Shown here: one piece after another, positions 27,101 to 41,600 of the stretch
Position numbering within the stretch: position 1 is the stretch's first letter
Layout: every line of letters starts with the position of its first letter
Position numbers and translations under genes: made by a program
NCBI GenBank assembly: GCA_907165065.1
Contig: OU015527.1
Span: forward strand, 22,457,686 to 22,521,685
Direction: 5' to 3'
Length of the DNA: 64,000 nucleotides
Source of the DNA: Caprimulgus europaeus
Lineage: Eukaryota; Chordata; Aves; Caprimulgiformes; Caprimulgidae
Notes under the pieces: model-generated
The model's input: the letters and a program-made list of their open reading frames with translations, nothing else
The model's database searches: none
Told to the model about the DNA's origin: nothing

Positions 27101-29267
27101 GAAGTTCTGAGTACACATGGCTTTTCTGTTTTTCTCATAAAGAAGGACTTCTCTATGCTGCAAAAAGGATTGGTGCTTTACCTCCGACAAGAGCCCTTCC
27201 TTTCAAATTAGGACATAAGAGTTTTCCTTTCTGTTTTCTCTCCTTTTTGCACTCTGGTAGGTGTCTCCTGGAGGTATACAGAGTAGACAAGACCCTATTC
27301 TAGGCGATGCTGAGAGGTGGAGCTCAGTTAGGGCTACAGGGAATGCTTAGTTCCTGCAAGGCAACTGCCGAACTATTGCATACACTCCATCCTCCCCTTG
27401 TCTCTGTGGTAACAGGAGATATATGCATCAGTCTGGATGCTTACAGACCACACCAGCCACCTGCCCTTTGTGCACAGGGTCCAGAAGTAGAAAAGACTGC
27501 TGTAGAAATAAGAGGAGATACATTATGAAAGACTTGTATTCCTTCCATTTAACAGACAAGGCAGTTTCTAACCAGAAATCTGGTCCTACAGGGCTGGCAG
27601 AAAGGAAAATCAACCAGAAAAGCAAAGTTCAGTCCTGAACTTAGCCTCTGCAAGAGTGGCTAAGTTTCCTTTTCTTTCTGGTAAAGAAAAGGCCTTTCAG
27701 TGCAAGTAGGGAAACTGACCCATTGAACTGTCAGACACATACTCAAAACCTGCCAGGTCCCCTATCACAACAACCTTCAGCTGTCTGCAACTGGCATAAC
27801 AAATACTGTGAATTTTTAAAGAAAATTCCAGGTCCAGTTTGGAAAACAACTCTGTTTTCTTTTTAAAAAGAATTTTAAAAGAAATACAAGATTTCTCACA
27901 GCTGGTAATAAATAGTAAGTTTCTGAGGGATCAGAATCAGGTGGGCTGAATGCCTTTTTTGAGCACTCTTCATGGTTTTTTGAAAGCCTGAGGTGGAAGG
28001 AGTTACGTGTTTGCCAGCTAGGCAGGAAGTCAGCTTTCCCAAACCAAATAAAAAGTTTCAACTTTATAAAAAATAAAACAAACTGAAAAGGCCAAAAGCA
28101 GATTTGTAGTCAAACTGTCTCATTTTGCTAGAATTTCTCCTTAAAATTAATTTAAATTCAATTTATGTACATTTAAACAATCTTTGTAAAAAAGGGAGCT
28201 GAGAAATCTCTGAAAATGCTCTCTCTTCCACCCGTTTACAGTACAGAGGTTTACACAATGCAAACCCATAAGTCTAGCATTTCTTGGGTCAAAACCACAG
28301 TGAACTGATGACTCCCCACAACTTCTGGGGTATGTTGCACTGAACTCAGCTGGTTTCTATCCCTCACTTGCCGCCATGGCAGGGATTTGTTCACATCCCC
28401 ATGATGGCAACGTGGCCCAAATGAGCTACACTCCCTCTAAATTACACCCCACCAACAAAAAAACAGAACAGTGTTCAGGAGCTTGAACAGTTTCTCCAGG
28501 CTTGCTAAAACAAAGTCCTTTAGATTCTCTCTCATCACCACACACTCATTGCCCTGTGAGTGTAGAGAAACATTTGTGCTGCCATGTGTGCAGTAATGGC
28601 TATCCTCAGTGGTACTGCAAGGTTAAAAAAGACAGACACTGGATTTCTAAACTTGCACAGTAAGAAACTGTTTTGTGGGAAATGTCACTGTTGTTCCTGT
28701 CTCCTTGCAGTGGGACAGGCAGATGGGATGCAGGCTTCCACAGGTCTACTTCCTTATGGTTATTGTCTTATTTTGTTTAGATTAGGAGAGGGTTTATGGT
28801 ATCAATAAGTTGTGACTGTTTAATTACAATAACAGAACAGTGTATGTGATACTGCCATATGCTCTGCAAATACCTCATGCTTTTACCTGCATTGAGGCAC
28901 GCAGGAATTACATGAGGCATTTTCTGCAATGTTGAGCACAACCGTAAGCCATCTCTGGCCTAAAAAAAACCCCTAAGTTTCAGTCACATTTATCATGCAA
29001 ACCTATCATAGTAAACACAGTTGTCTGCTGACTTAGTGTGAGAAATAAACTGCAGGAAAAGATGAAGGAAGAAATAATGACTAAAAACAAGACAAAGATA
29101 CAGAAAATCAATAGCTAACTTTGGCAATATTTTTCTTTTTAAAATGTGGGGGTTTTGTTGCAGAACCCAGTTTACCACAGAAAGGTTTTAGCATGCCAAA
29201 GAGATTAGGTGTTTAGAAAGAATCCCACTACACTTAAAAAAGAGGAACGAGATAAAATCCAACGAAA
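24106..29267. other. Intergenic, longest repeat-poor stretch
   Basis: 5.2 kb without a recognisable repeat or exon. The longest frame (26497-26925, minus, 142 codons) has no domain I know and no splice or codon signal in its favour. Confidence 0.55.
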
Positions 29268-29616
29268 ATCATACAATGGTATGCATTGGAAGGGACCTTA
29301 ATGATCATCTAGTTCCAAACCCCCCTGCCATCAGCAGGGACACCCTCCACCAGACCAGGTTGCTCAAAGTTTCATTTAGCCTGGCCTTGAAACACTTCCA
29401 GGGAGGGGGCATCCACAACCTCCTTGGGCAACCTGTTCCAGTGTCTCACCACCCTCACAGGGAAGAATTTCTTCCAAATATTTAACCTAAACCTCCCCTC
29501 TTCCAGTTTAAAGCCATTACCCCTTGTTCTGTCACTACCTGCCCTTGTAAAAAGTCCCTTCCAAGCTTTCTTTAGGGCCCCTTCAGGTATTGGAAGGCTG
29601 CTATGAGGTCTCCCCC
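29268..29616 (-). mobile_element. CR1 LINE 3' fragment
   Basis: The reverse complement carries the CR1 3' block: tail beginning at ATCATACAATGG, TTGCTCAAAGTTTCATTTAG, GGGCAACCTGTTCCAGTGTC and CTGCTATGAGGTCTCCCCC. Minus orientation, truncated at the right. Confidence 0.94.
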
Positions 29617-32514
29617 AACAATTTCTGGTTGCTAGATGTGAAAGCGTAACCAGTATTTAGCCAGAATTTGACTACAGGAGGAGGAAGGAAAGACCTGTGG
29701 AGGTATCCTGGCTGTGTACTGCCATGCCTCTATCATTTTTCCAAACAGTCTTGACCACTGGAATTTTCTCTGACTTCCCACTGCGTCACTCTGTAGCTTC
29801 ATCTCCTGAGGACAGCAAATCCTATGAGATAGCTGCATAGGTTTGGTTAAACTACACATGGCTCTTTTCATTGTTGAGAGGGAGCTTTTCATGGGACATC
29901 ACCCTCCCTGAATTTACAGAGACTAGAACATAGTGCAACAAGACAGATTTGTCATGCCAGGCAGGATTTTAGCAACTGTTCCCAGAAAGAGCTTGTGAAT
30001 GTTTTCTTAAGCCCCAACCTAAAAGTGGAGTGGAACAAAAAAATTCAACTGACTTTTTTTGCTGAGAAAGGAAAAGATTTCAATGAAACAATGTGCAGAA
30101 ATTCATGGTTCCACAAAAAAAAATGTTTCCATTTTCAGTCTGTAGCAACAATTAATTAATTTAGTTCAGCTGAATCTTAAACAAACAAAAATGAGAGACA
30201 TGTTTTGCTTTTGACAGAAACTTTTTATCCCATCAGCTCTAAACACACATTGTTCCACAGAGAAGTGTCCTCCAAGCCCTGAACCAGTATCACTGCAGCT
30301 TTCCTGTTGTGCAGTGCTTGCAGCTGGAGTTGGAACAAAACCTTGGGCTGGTAGATCAAAGGAGCACCATTAGAATAATGCTTGAGTTATTCCACTGTCA
30401 GTATGCAATCCTCACAGCAAGCTGAACCTCTCAGCATACCAGGAACTGAGCCTCAGCATTCTGCCAATGAACAGACCTGCTGTCCACGTGGACTGCATGA
30501 TGTTTCTTCCATATCAGAAGAATACATGTCAGAGGCCCAAAGGTCCAGCATGTGGATTTTTTATTTTACCAGGAAGGTTAACATTTGCTTTATTCAGACC
30601 TGAAAATGAGAATTAGTCACTCGGAGACATAAACAGAATAGGATCACAGAAATGCCAACCTTAGTCAGGATTTTTTTTTGTTTGTTTGTTATTTTGAGTC
30701 CTTTTAGGTCTCACATTTCCCCTTGCCTTCAGCAAATAATTCTTATATTCCAGTCCCAAGGGCTACAAATTGATTTTGCTGCTTCTTTAAAGTCCAAATT
30801 CAGACATTAAATACCATGAGACTGGCATTTAACACTGTTAATACTGACAACACTGCTTCTTGGTGAGTATCTTCAGAAGCAGCCCCTCAGCAGATGCAAC
30901 CCAAATTTCCCCAATGTGAAAGACTCAGTTTGATTTAGTTTAACCTGCCTACAGCTTCCCTTGATACCTGGCCTTCCTGCCTATAACCTGTCCTTTAATC
31001 TTCTGGGGAGGCCATGTTTACCTTGCATGCTACTTATGCTTAAAATGCTGTACTCATAACAGTGAGACAAAAAGCTATGGTGAATTCCCCCAGCAAGACT
31101 CCATGAGCCTTCACTGAGCTGTGTTCAGCCGTGTCAAAAAAGAAGTAACAGTGCCAGAGCTAGCCAATTTAAAGGGGACTTGTCTGTCTACTTAAAATCG
31201 CTTCTTCCTGGTCCCTTCATTGCTGCTGCAGATTAATTCTGGATACTTGTTTACAGATCTTCCTGGTCCTTGCACACCTCAGCTCCACTTTGACTTCTTG
31301 CATCCCAGCACAGCCTATTTTGAAAGACTTGAATAAAACACACCATGAAGCTTCACAGAGCAAGACAACCCAGCTGATCCATGTGAGTACTTCCTCCGTT
31401 GCTTTGCATCAGTTTTGCTCTACGAAACCAGTGGTTGTGACTAGTTATAGTGCACTTCCTATTGACAGGGAAGTCACCCACCTTGTCCTATCACACAGCA
31501 TTTCTCAGAGGCAGCCTCTCCCTGCAAAAGGACATGGTAAAATGTTTATGGCCTTCCTAACTGTCCCTAAGCTTAGTTCATCACGGAATTACTGAACTCC
31601 CTTGTTCTTGCAACTGTAGGTATGCAGACTTTCAGGCTACAGCACAGGTTTTCTCTGACAGTCTCCTTAGATGATAGGGTCCTTGAAGTCTCAGGAAATG
31701 CATTCGTGTTTCTCCTCCCAAAAAGAATCCGGGCTCAAATGAACTAGAAGAGAGCAAGGGAAAGCAGCAAGAAACCCAGATATTTTTTTTTCTCTTATGC
31801 CCCAAAAAGGTAATGGAGGATTTTGACACCATGTGTTTTAGTTTTTCTTAATTTCTGGAGAGAAAATCCCTCCCTGATCTCTGTTAGATGATGTAGTACA
31901 CTCCTGACCCCTTCTGAAAGATGTACTGAAAGATACACAGGTTGAAGAACAAACACAACACACCTTGATTAAGGTACTGATTAACTAACAACAAACACAC
32001 AGATACAGATCAGCTGGGTCTCTGCTGAAAAGGAAAAGTGAGTCACTTTCTGTTGACATTTTTGAGGCAAATAAAACTTAAGTTCCTGTAGACTAGGTAA
32101 ATAAAAGATAAATAAAAGTTTATAGGGCCAGTGGATCTAGGACGTGCAAGGGAATTACATTATTCATTTTCACCTGTCTTGCAGAAGCAACATTCATTTC
32201 TCCTTGATAAAAAGTTAGTATATCCTGCTCATATGGTCATGATTCATTACCTAACCAAATCTGGGTTCAGGAGTGAATTATTTTTCCATTTGAAATGGAC
32301 CTATCAGGACTTTGGCAGGTGGAGAAGAGTACAGCATCTCCTGTAGAAGTGTGGGGAACAGTTCCTTGTGTTGAGTCCTCCTGGGGGGACTCAACAGATC
32401 TCCCATTGCCTTCAACAGCTGAGAACCTTGGGTTTAGATATTAAATGGTCTATGTTTATAAAAGTGTCTATAGGTATAAAATGTTGCTAATAATTCTGCC
32501 ATGAATTAGTTGGA
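29617..32514. other. Intergenic, nothing recognised
   Basis: Between two CR1 pieces; no supported feature. Confidence 0.6.
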
Positions 32515-33536
32515 TGGTCACATCCAGAGGGCAATGGTCAACCGCTCAATATCTGGATGGATACTGGTGACAAGTGGTGTCCTTCAGAGTCTATACTGGG
32601 AGCAGCACTCTTCATCAATGACACAGACAGTGGGATCAAGTGCACTCTCAGCAAGTTTGCTGACAACACCAAGCTGAGTGGTGCAGTCAACACACCTTAG
32701 GGACAGGATGCCATCTAGAGGGACCTGGACAAGCTTGAGAAGTGGGCCCGTGTGAACCTCATGAGGTTCAAAAAGACCTAGTACAGGGTCCTGCACTGCA
32801 GCAACCTCCAGTATCAGTACAGGCTGGAGGATGAAGGGAGATGAGGAGGATGAGAGCAGCCCTGACGAGAAGGACTTTGGGGTATGGGTGGATGAAAAGC
32901 TGGACATAAGCTGGCAATGTGCACTTGCAGCCCAGAAGGTCAACACTATCCTGGGCTGCATCAAGAGAAGCACGGCCAGCAGGTCAAAGCAGAAGATTCT
33001 GCCCCTCTACTCCGCTCTGGTAAGGCCCCATCTGGAGTACTGCATCCAGTCTGGAGTCCTCAGCACAGGAAAGATATGGACCTGTTGGAGCGGGTCCAGA
33101 GAAGGATCACAAAAATGATCAGAGGCAACACCTCTCCTGTGAGAGAGTTGGGGTTGTTCAGCCTCGAGAAGAGAAGGCTCTGGGGAGACCTTATTGCAGC
33201 CTTTCAATACTTAAAGAGGCCTGTAAGAAAGATAGAGACAATATTTTTGCTGGGCCCATAGCATAGGACATGGGGAAATGGTTTTACACTAAAAAAGGGG
33301 AGATTTAGATAAGATACAAGGAAGAAATTTTTTACAATGACAATGGTGAAACACTGGAACAGGTTGCCCAGAGAGGTGGTAGATGCCTCATTCCTGGAAA
33401 TATTCAAGGTCAGGCTGGATGGGGCTCTGAGCAACCTGATCTAGTTGAAGATGTCCCTTCTCACTGAAAAGGTGTTGAAGTAGATAGATGACCTTTAAAG
33501 GTCCTTTCCAACCCAACCATTCTATGATGATTCTAT
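32515..33536 (+). mobile_element. CR1 LINE, late ORF2 plus 3' end
   Basis: About 1 kb of CR1: GTGACAAGTGGTGTCCTTCA, the GTTTGCTGACAACACCAAG segment after the RT core, KKSKIL-like thumb region, and the 3' untranslated end with the tail ATTCTATGATGATTCTAT at 33519-33536. Plus strand, 5'-truncated. Confidence 0.95.
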
Positions 33537-36500
33537 ACATTCTTCCCTGTGAATACACTTATAAAACTGCAGGAGTAAGGGAATGTTACGCACATATCTT
33601 CTTGTTTGTGGGTTTTGAAAGCTACACCCTACAGTCACCAAATGGCCTTAGGAGGACAATCCCTAAGAAAGACATACAGAATTAAAGTTGTAAGGTTTCC
33701 CACACTGTAGATTTTCAAAGCTCTCTCAAAAAACAGAGGCCAAACAGTACAACTAGAATGAAGATGAGTAAGCATCAACAGTCAGCAAAATAGCACGATG
33801 TGGGTTTACTCCATCCTACTTTCAATAGGGAATAAGTATATGCTTAAATTCAAGTAGTTAAATTCAAAAGACTTCTATTCATTCAGCTTGACCAGTACAA
33901 CTTGCACATGCATAGAGTTGGGTGTCACAGTGACCTAGAGCTAGCTTAAATGTGTGTCTAAACTGGACCATACTGATTTGCTATGCCAAAGAACACCCAT
34001 CTAAATAGTTGTGGTGGACAACCTAGGTCTTACGGAAAAGTAGCTGGAAGTTACCTGATCAAGAGCAGCCAGAGCAGAGAATCTGACCATAGCCCTGCTC
34101 TTGGACCTGCTCACTCCTCGATGCTTGAAGCAAGTTCTATGGGCTGTTTTTGACTTGTTCTCATGTGTATTTTTCAAGAAGGAAAAGACTGGTCTGTGTC
34201 AGGTATTATATGCTGTCAGAATACTAGCAATCTTGAGTTGTTTGGGTGCTCGGCATGCCATTCTCACACAACTACTACACAGTCTCCCTGACTGCACAGT
34301 TCTGCTATACAGCAAAGCTGTGCTTCTCCTTTGCTGCTCCTTCATTGAGAGAACTATGTGCCTTTGAGTTTTGCAGCTTAAACAGAGCCCTAAAAAAAGA
34401 CAGTCATATACACTCCTCCCTTTCTCTACACCATTACACTGGCTGCAGAACATATAGCAGCAGTGCGCCTAGCACAGTGCTGCTGTGAGATTATATACCC
34501 AAGAGGGTGGAGTTGGGGTTTGGCTTGAGAACTGTACCTCTTTGTTAAAACAACAACATGACTTAAAGGGAAGAAGGAAGCAAAAGAAGTGCTGCTTACC
34601 ATGCTCTGCCTCCTGCTGTTCCATGATGCACCACCTCTGAAAGTCCTTTGATACAGAGGAAGAAGCAATAGCCCACAAAACTGGTGCCAAGTCTCAAAAT
34701 CCTGCCAGCCCTCCTGCAGGTTTGTTAGTACTTTCCTTACCTCAGTCAGAGCTCAAGTCTAGAATGACTGCACTCTCAGTTTCTTAACCTCAGAGCTCTC
34801 TTCTTCAGGACAAAGCTGGGCATCCACTGTCAGCTTCTCAAATACACTGCAGTTCCTATGGATGGAGAAAGCTCTTGGCTGAGAGAGATCCCAATTGGCT
34901 AGGTACTAGAGGGAAATTCTGAATTTCAACACCTTCCAGTGCATATTCAAAAATCCCAGCAGTGACTTTCTACATTTTAAGTGCCAAAGTAGCTTTAAAA
35001 AGTTGCCCTCCCCTAACTAAAATTCAGCAAGACCTAGCTCTTAAAAATGGCTTTCAAAACTAGGCTGAGAAGAATTCAGCTAGGCCTGCTGTGTGTTTCA
35101 ACTCCTCTGACTTTCTTCATTGTGCATAACTTGCTCAAACAAAAGCTCTTTCAGTCTGAAATGTTCTAGTCTACTCTCAAAGGTGATTTATTTTCCTCCT
35201 TTATGAAGCATTTCAGTTTGGCTATTTTAGGGTAATTATAATACAAAGAAACATTTTCAAAAACTTTTCAAACACCAGAAAGCCCATACAAGAGTAAACA
35301 TATGAAGTACTAAAATTTTTCAGTTAGTTTAATGCCAGGAATGCTTGAAACTTGTGCACGCTACACACATCTTCTTATCCTTTCTAGAACTATGCATGAC
35401 ATTTATGAAGACGGACAACGTGGAGCACTGGGAAAAGTGTCTCTTTTGAAGCCTTAGAGGTGGATTTACCTCTCTGTGCCTGGGTCTGTACAGCAGTGAA
35501 TGTCAGAGAAGTTTGGTGAAATCAATGAGGTAGCTTTCACTGCAGAATTTGTGAAGTGGTGTCACTTATACCCTACACCTCTGCTTCCTAAATTCTCTAT
35601 CTACATTAGCCTGCTGGTATCACCTAAAGGAGTCTCCCTGGGGACCTCACTTGGACTATGAACACAGTGAAACAGAACATAAACCAGAATGTCCTCTAGA
35701 GCCTTCTTGTCTCTTTGTGGCACAGATGGATAACATCTCCCTCAGCTCAGCAGCACATAGCCACAGAGCAGCTCAGCTGCAGAAGTAGGGTTTCTTCAAT
35801 CCTGCCTCAGGAACAGGTTCCAACAGATGTTCAGAAAAGGGGAATGAAAGCACTGGACTAAACTGCTGCAATGAGGATCAGTTTCTGACATAGGTCTGCA
35901 TAGCTCTGAGGGGCAGGAGTGTGCCAAAGAGCAGTATCAACAAAGCAGTGCTCACAAATACCACAGGAAGAGTTCAGCTGTCTCACAGGCCTAGGCTTTT
36001 ATTGGGATACCACATCTTGCTCTTGGAGCAAAAGTGATACAAGGGTATGACATTACTCACAGCGCTGCAATATTGCCAAAGCACTTTGGTGGTACAGCAG
36101 CCTGTAAATCTGGATGAGCAAAGTGCTGAAGTAAGTAGGGACCTCACTTGTTCTTGAGCTGAACTCAAAAAAACCTAGCCTCAATGTATGCAAGCTTTGT
36201 CTTTTCTTTGTAGACAGAGTGTCAGCCACACACCTCATTGCAAGTATCTTTGCCAAGAACAGAAAGACCTGCTCTGTTCCCCGTTCATCTCAAACATAAA
36301 GTATAAACTCACCTTCAGGGCTGCTCTCACACAATATAATCAGTGTTGTTTCCCTTGCATTTAGTGCAAGAATAGTGACTTGAAAGAAGACGGATCTGCC
36401 TTTCTACCTTTAAAGGAAAAGTTGCTTAATAAATACTCCTTTGAGTCTGGCTCTATTATATGTTCCCTTCTGCATGATGCCCACAAATTCACCTACTCTA

Positions 36501-37140
36501 TCCATTATATACAGGAAATCTGCATCATCTAGGGCTTGTTTTCCCACATCTGGATTTTTAAAGATCAGTTGGAGGTGTAGAGCCAGTATATTCGAGATCA
36601 AACACATTTCAGATCCTCACTTAAACTCTCAAGACGGAATTAGACCTTCTGTTTTTGGGACTAGTCCAACAGGAAGAAATTGTCATGAAAGCAAAGCTGT
36701 CTTATCAATTATAGTTTGCACAAGGAAAAAGCCCAAATCAAAGAAAGATCTATATTTCTCCACAGAGGAAAATCCAGCGCAATGGTATCTGTTCAGTAAA
36801 TAGCAAAGCATTGTAAATAGTTCATGTTGGGAAAAAACTGCAAGAATTTCTGCAATGTGTCATTTGACACATCAAATGAACCAACACCTATAAGTCAAAT
36901 ATCTTCTTCCTTTTCAACAGGATCCACATCCTGTCCCTGCCCTTCCACAGATACAGCACTGAGTGGAACAGGTTTGCTCTGTGGAGAAGTTACTGCCAAG
37001 ACACACTCTTAGAAGTAATCTAGGTGTTTAAACATAAGTGTCAGATATCATTTTAGACCTTTAAGCAACCCTCATGCCCTTCAGCTGCCAGTACATGACC
37101 TGTAGTAACTTTCACACATCTTCAATATTCTACAATGTCT
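33537..37140. other. Intergenic, nothing firmly recognised
   Basis: 3.6 kb. Around 36410-36800 both strands carry open frames of 65-120 codons, but neither resembles a known protein. Confidence 0.5.
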
Positions 37141-38690
37141 ATCACAGAATCATAGAATGGATGAGGTTGGAAGCAATCTCTGGGGGTCATCTGGTCCAAA
37201 CCCCCTTGCTCAAGCAGGGCCACTTCAAGCTGGTTGTCAGGACTATGTCCAAGTGTCTTTTGAAAAAGGAAGGAGATTCCATCACTTCTCTGGGCAACCT
37301 GTGCCCGTGTTCAGTCACCCTCACAGCAAAAAAGTGTTTCCTGATGTTTGGGGGGAACTTCCTGTGTTTTAGTTTGTGTCCATTTCCTGTCACTGGGCAC
37401 CACTGAAAAGAGCCTGGCTTCCTCTTCTTTACAACCTCACTTCAGATATTTTACACATTGATGAGATTCCCTCCAAGCCTTCTCTGAGAGAGTACCAGCT
37501 CTCTCAGCCTTTCTTTATATGACAGATGCTCCAGGTCTTCAATCATTTTTGTGAACCTTTGATGGACACTCTCCAGTAGCAATATTTCTCTCTTGTACTG
37601 AGGAGCCCAGAATTTTATATGGTACAACAGGTGTGGCCTTACCAGTGCTGAAGAGAGGGGAAAGATCACTCTCTCAATCTGCTGAAATCACTTCTCCTAA
37701 TGTAGTCCAAGACATTGTACACTGTACGCTTATTTTGCCATACGGGCACATTGCTGCTACATACTCAACTTGGTGTCCACCAGGACTCCAGGTCCTTCTC
37801 TGCAAAGCTGCTTTCCAGACAGCTGGCCCCCAGGATATACTGGTGCATGGAGTTATTCCTCCCCAGGTGCAGGGCTCTGCACTTCCCTTTGCTGAACTAT
37901 ATGAGGTCAAGGTCCCACTAAACAGCAGCATGACTCAGCCAGTCTTTGCAGTTTTGTATCAACAGCAAACTTGCTGAGGGTGCACTCTGTCCCATCATTC
38001 ATACCATTAATGAAGATGTTGAAATAGTGTTGGACCCAGTATTGACCCCTGGGGTGTACTACTGCTTACTGGCCTCAAACTTTGTGCCACTGATTACTCC
38101 TCTCTGAGCCCAGCTGTTCATCCAGTTTTCAATCCACCACACTGCTTCTCTGAGGATCTTAAAGAAGACAGTGTCAAAAGCCTTACTGAAGCCAAAGTAG
38201 CCAACGCTTACTGATCTCCCCTCATCTACCAAGCCAGTCATCTCATAGAAGGCTATCAGCTTCATTAAGCAAGACTTCCTCTTCATAAATCCATGCTGAC
38301 AAATTCAAATCACCCTCTTTCCAAGAACAAACAGTTTCCAGGATTAGTTGTTTCACCATCTTCTTAGGTGTCCAGATGAGGCTGACTGGCCTGTAGTTCC
38401 CTGAGTAATCCTTCTTGTCCCATTTGAAGACAGGAGTGACATTTGCTTTCCTCCAGTACTCAGGAAACTTTCCCAGTCACCATGAACATTCAAAGATAGT
38501 TGAGAGTGGCCTCACAATGACATCTGCCAGTTCCCTTAGCACTCATCAGGTGCATGGTGCATCTCATCAGGGCCCATGGCCTTAGATATGTTCGATTTAC
38601 TTAAGTAATCCCTAACCTGAATCTCTTCCAACAAGGAGAGAACCAAGTCCTCCTACCTTCAGACTTTTCCATAATCTTTCAGACATCTAA
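37141..38690 (-). mobile_element. CR1 LINE, about 1.5 kb with RT segment
   Basis: The plus strand opens ATCACAGAATCATAGAATGG, the reverse of the CR1 tail. Going right it covers the 3' end and ORF2 backwards; a minus-strand frame reads MTGLVDEG and FSKAFDTV, part of the CR1 reverse transcriptase, and NYRPVSLIW-like sequence lies further on. 5'-truncated near 38.69 kb. Confidence 0.94.
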
Positions 38691-40917
38691 AAAAAATTCA
38701 TTTCTACAGTGCTTGATAAGCAAATAGGCAAAATGATGCCAAACTCTTCCTTGCAAGCAATGAGGCAGTCATTGTTTATTGACCACAAATCAGGGGGGTG
38801 AAACTGCAAATCTGCTTTCTGACCATTGGTAATGCATGACAGCCATTTTCAGTCTCCTGTGTCCAACTGTGGGCTCCTTGGTTTGTTATTTGGGAGCAAA
38901 GTGAAAGTGTTTTGATTGTTCCCAATTGTTCCAAGTGCTGGGAACTACACAAATCCACTTTCATTAATAACTCAGACCCTTCTGTGCATGCACCATTCTT
39001 CAGAGAAAAGACCCATGTAAATTTGGATCACTGTTGTTTTCTGACAGGAACATGTTATTTCTGTTGTCTATCTGCTATTAACCAAAAAAACTATACACCT
39101 CAATCCTTAGCTGTCCTCTGGTGCTCTTCTTTTTCCTCAGCTGTCAAAGAAAACCTCATGTTTCCCCTGCTCTGATCAAGGAGAGGAAGTGAGCAGTTGC
39201 CAGGGTTATACCAGAGCAGCTGGCTAAATCTTGCTAGGGCAGCTTTCAAGTTGAGATGTGTGTGGCCACAGCGGTGAGCCAGCTTCAGAGCATGCACCTC
39301 TCTGAGACTTGGGACAGGAGCACTCAGTGCCTCCCACTTCTCTGTCAGAGAAGACATCACAAGGAGCTCTGAGAGCACCAGCCAGAGCTCCTGCTCCCTT
39401 CATAAACAGCCAACTCTGTGAAGAACCAGAGTTTATTGGAAAGTGCTGGATCTTGGCTGGTCTCCCTGCTATACCCATCACAGCAGTGAGGTAGAAGGTA
39501 GGTAAAGTTATCTTCTCCATTTGGTTAAGGGCAGAGGTTGTCTGAGGACCATCCTCTAGCAGTGGCTGGTGTTCTCTCTGTAACAACCAAATGCTCTTTT
39601 CTGCATGCTTGTTCTCAACAAAAATCATATGCAAGCTGACCTAACAGTCTCATGAATCCATTTCCTGAAAGATTAATTAGACCTCATGACTTCTGCATGT
39701 GGTCACAGGCCTCCTTAGAGAAGAGTTCCTTAGAGAACGTTGAAATTCACGTGGGGTCTTCCTGAGCTAAACACTCAACTCCCTCAAAAAGGAAGAAATT
39801 TTAGTGGGTTTCTGTTTGCCTTTTCTAGCACCAGAGCAAGTGTCAATCTGAGTCATCAAGGTATATAGGGCTCTGCAATCTTCCTAAGTAAAAACCTGTA
39901 AGCAAAATATGATCCTTCTTTAATACAGAACACCAGATGGGCCTTTTTTTTTTTTTAAATAAGTAAATATCCCATGCCATCTCCAATGAATCCTGCCTCC
40001 AGCCTGCTTCTATATATATTTAGCTATGCAAGCTTCCATACATATTTAGCTATATAAACCTCATGTTCCCAGACTCCTGCTTCACAAGAATGTATCAGAG
40101 GGTGTAGTTCAGTACTGTCTGAAGAGTCAGAAGATAACCATCACTACAAATACTTCCTTGAACTCCATCTGTGCAGATTCCTGCAGGTGAAGCTTTTGAA
40201 ATTAGAAAAGCAGGAATAAATGTGCTTTCCTCTGGTACCACGTACCTTGTGTACTAAACCATTACTCTGAGAACCTTATTACATACAGCCACACTATTGG
40301 GATTACAATAAAGGACTTTTAGCCAAAACCTGATTCAGGAGTAAGATCTGATTTCACTGTGTGTTGGAACAGGTTGTGGACATGTAAATAAATGTGATAT
40401 TTTGCTCCTGGTAGCAGAGAGATGCTATTATATTTCAGATGCTATTGATTTTAATTTTATTGAGTTGTGGATAACTAAATTTATTAGCCATTCATCACAC
40501 TGTATGCCACTAGCTACAGAAACTTAAGTGCCTTTACCATGTTAACACCCTTGGACTTTTGGATGGAGCTTTGACCTGTTTTAAAATATGAGTGAGTTAA
40601 TATTGATCATCCATTTGACTGTGAATAAGCTACTGGGTCTTATTAAGTCTGCAAGCCTCGGGATTTTTCCACACGGAGTTTTCCCACTGAAGTGCTGAGG
40701 CCTGAGCAATAGGCCTCAAACCAAAGTTGACCTCTAGATGAATCCTGCAACTCAATCTTATATAATTAGCTCATATAATCAACTCATTAGTGAAATATGT
40801 ATTCTTGTCAGCAAAATATGTATTCTTGATAGTAGAATATGAAATATAGATGAAATATTACAAGAATATATTTATCTTGTTCCATTCCAGAGTACATTGT
40901 AAAGGCTAAGAAAGCAG
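38691..40917. other. Intergenic, nothing recognised
   Basis: Contains small imperfect direct repeats (TATTTAGCTAT near 40017 and 40044; AATATGTATTCTTG near 40800) and a T run near 39944. No gene seen. Confidence 0.6.
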
Positions 40918-41600
40918 GTGTCTGGCCTTGTTCAGAAGTAGGTTGTCAAAGTTGGATCAGTAAGAACTTCCTTGGTTCCTCCTTGGGCCCTGGCTGGGCT
41001 TGGGGAGAAACCAATGGAAGAAAGTGACCAAAACAGTAACTTCCCAGACGCACCATGGATATTGGCCAAATCTGAGATGTGCCTGAGTGAAGTGGAAGCC
41101 AGCCCACCAGATTTTGCTCTACTTTCTCTTTATGTAATTTGTGTATAAAAGCAGGACCCTCTCACAGCAATGATGGAGACCTCACCTACGAGCGGACACA
41201 CTGCATAGGACCTCCCAGTTGCTGGGAAAGGTTCTCTGGATCCTTCATTGTGATCGGGGCTCCCCAGCTAATGTATGGGTCTGGATGATGGTAAAGTATG
41301 GCAATTGGTGGTGTATCTTTCTTAATCACTATGTTGCTTTCTCTTATGTAGTAATGATTAGGTGCATTACTCTGTTTATCTTTGTACTCTGCTTATGCCT
41401 TTCTTTTTCCACTTTATTCTAAAGTAAAAAAAAGTTTGGTTTATTTTCAGGTTGGTATGTCTGTCCTTTTTGCTAACCCCATCAATCAGAAAAACACCCA
41501 TTTACCTTCCTCTCAGCCCAGGGGACCCTGGATCTGTTGTGGGCCTAGGATCCTCTTTCCACTCCTGTCAGATAGTCTGGCCAGGCTTTTACACACCGAA
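40918..41600 (+). mobile_element. Candidate solo LTR, plus orientation
   Basis: Begins TGTCTGGCCTTGTTCAG, has a TATA-like TGTATAAAAGCA near 41142-41153 and downstream GCGGACACACTGCATAGGAC and CTCCCAGTTGCTGGGAAAGG, which resemble the start region of a bird ERV LTR. The right end (near TTTTACACA) is uncertain. Fossil. Confidence 0.5.

Noticed and set aside
32831-33261. Open frames of 95 and 114 codons
   Set aside because: They are pieces of CR1 ORF2 and its antisense, not host genes.
39224-39634. A 136-codon minus-strand frame
   Set aside because: No family recognised; the opposite strand is also open, and nothing supports expression.
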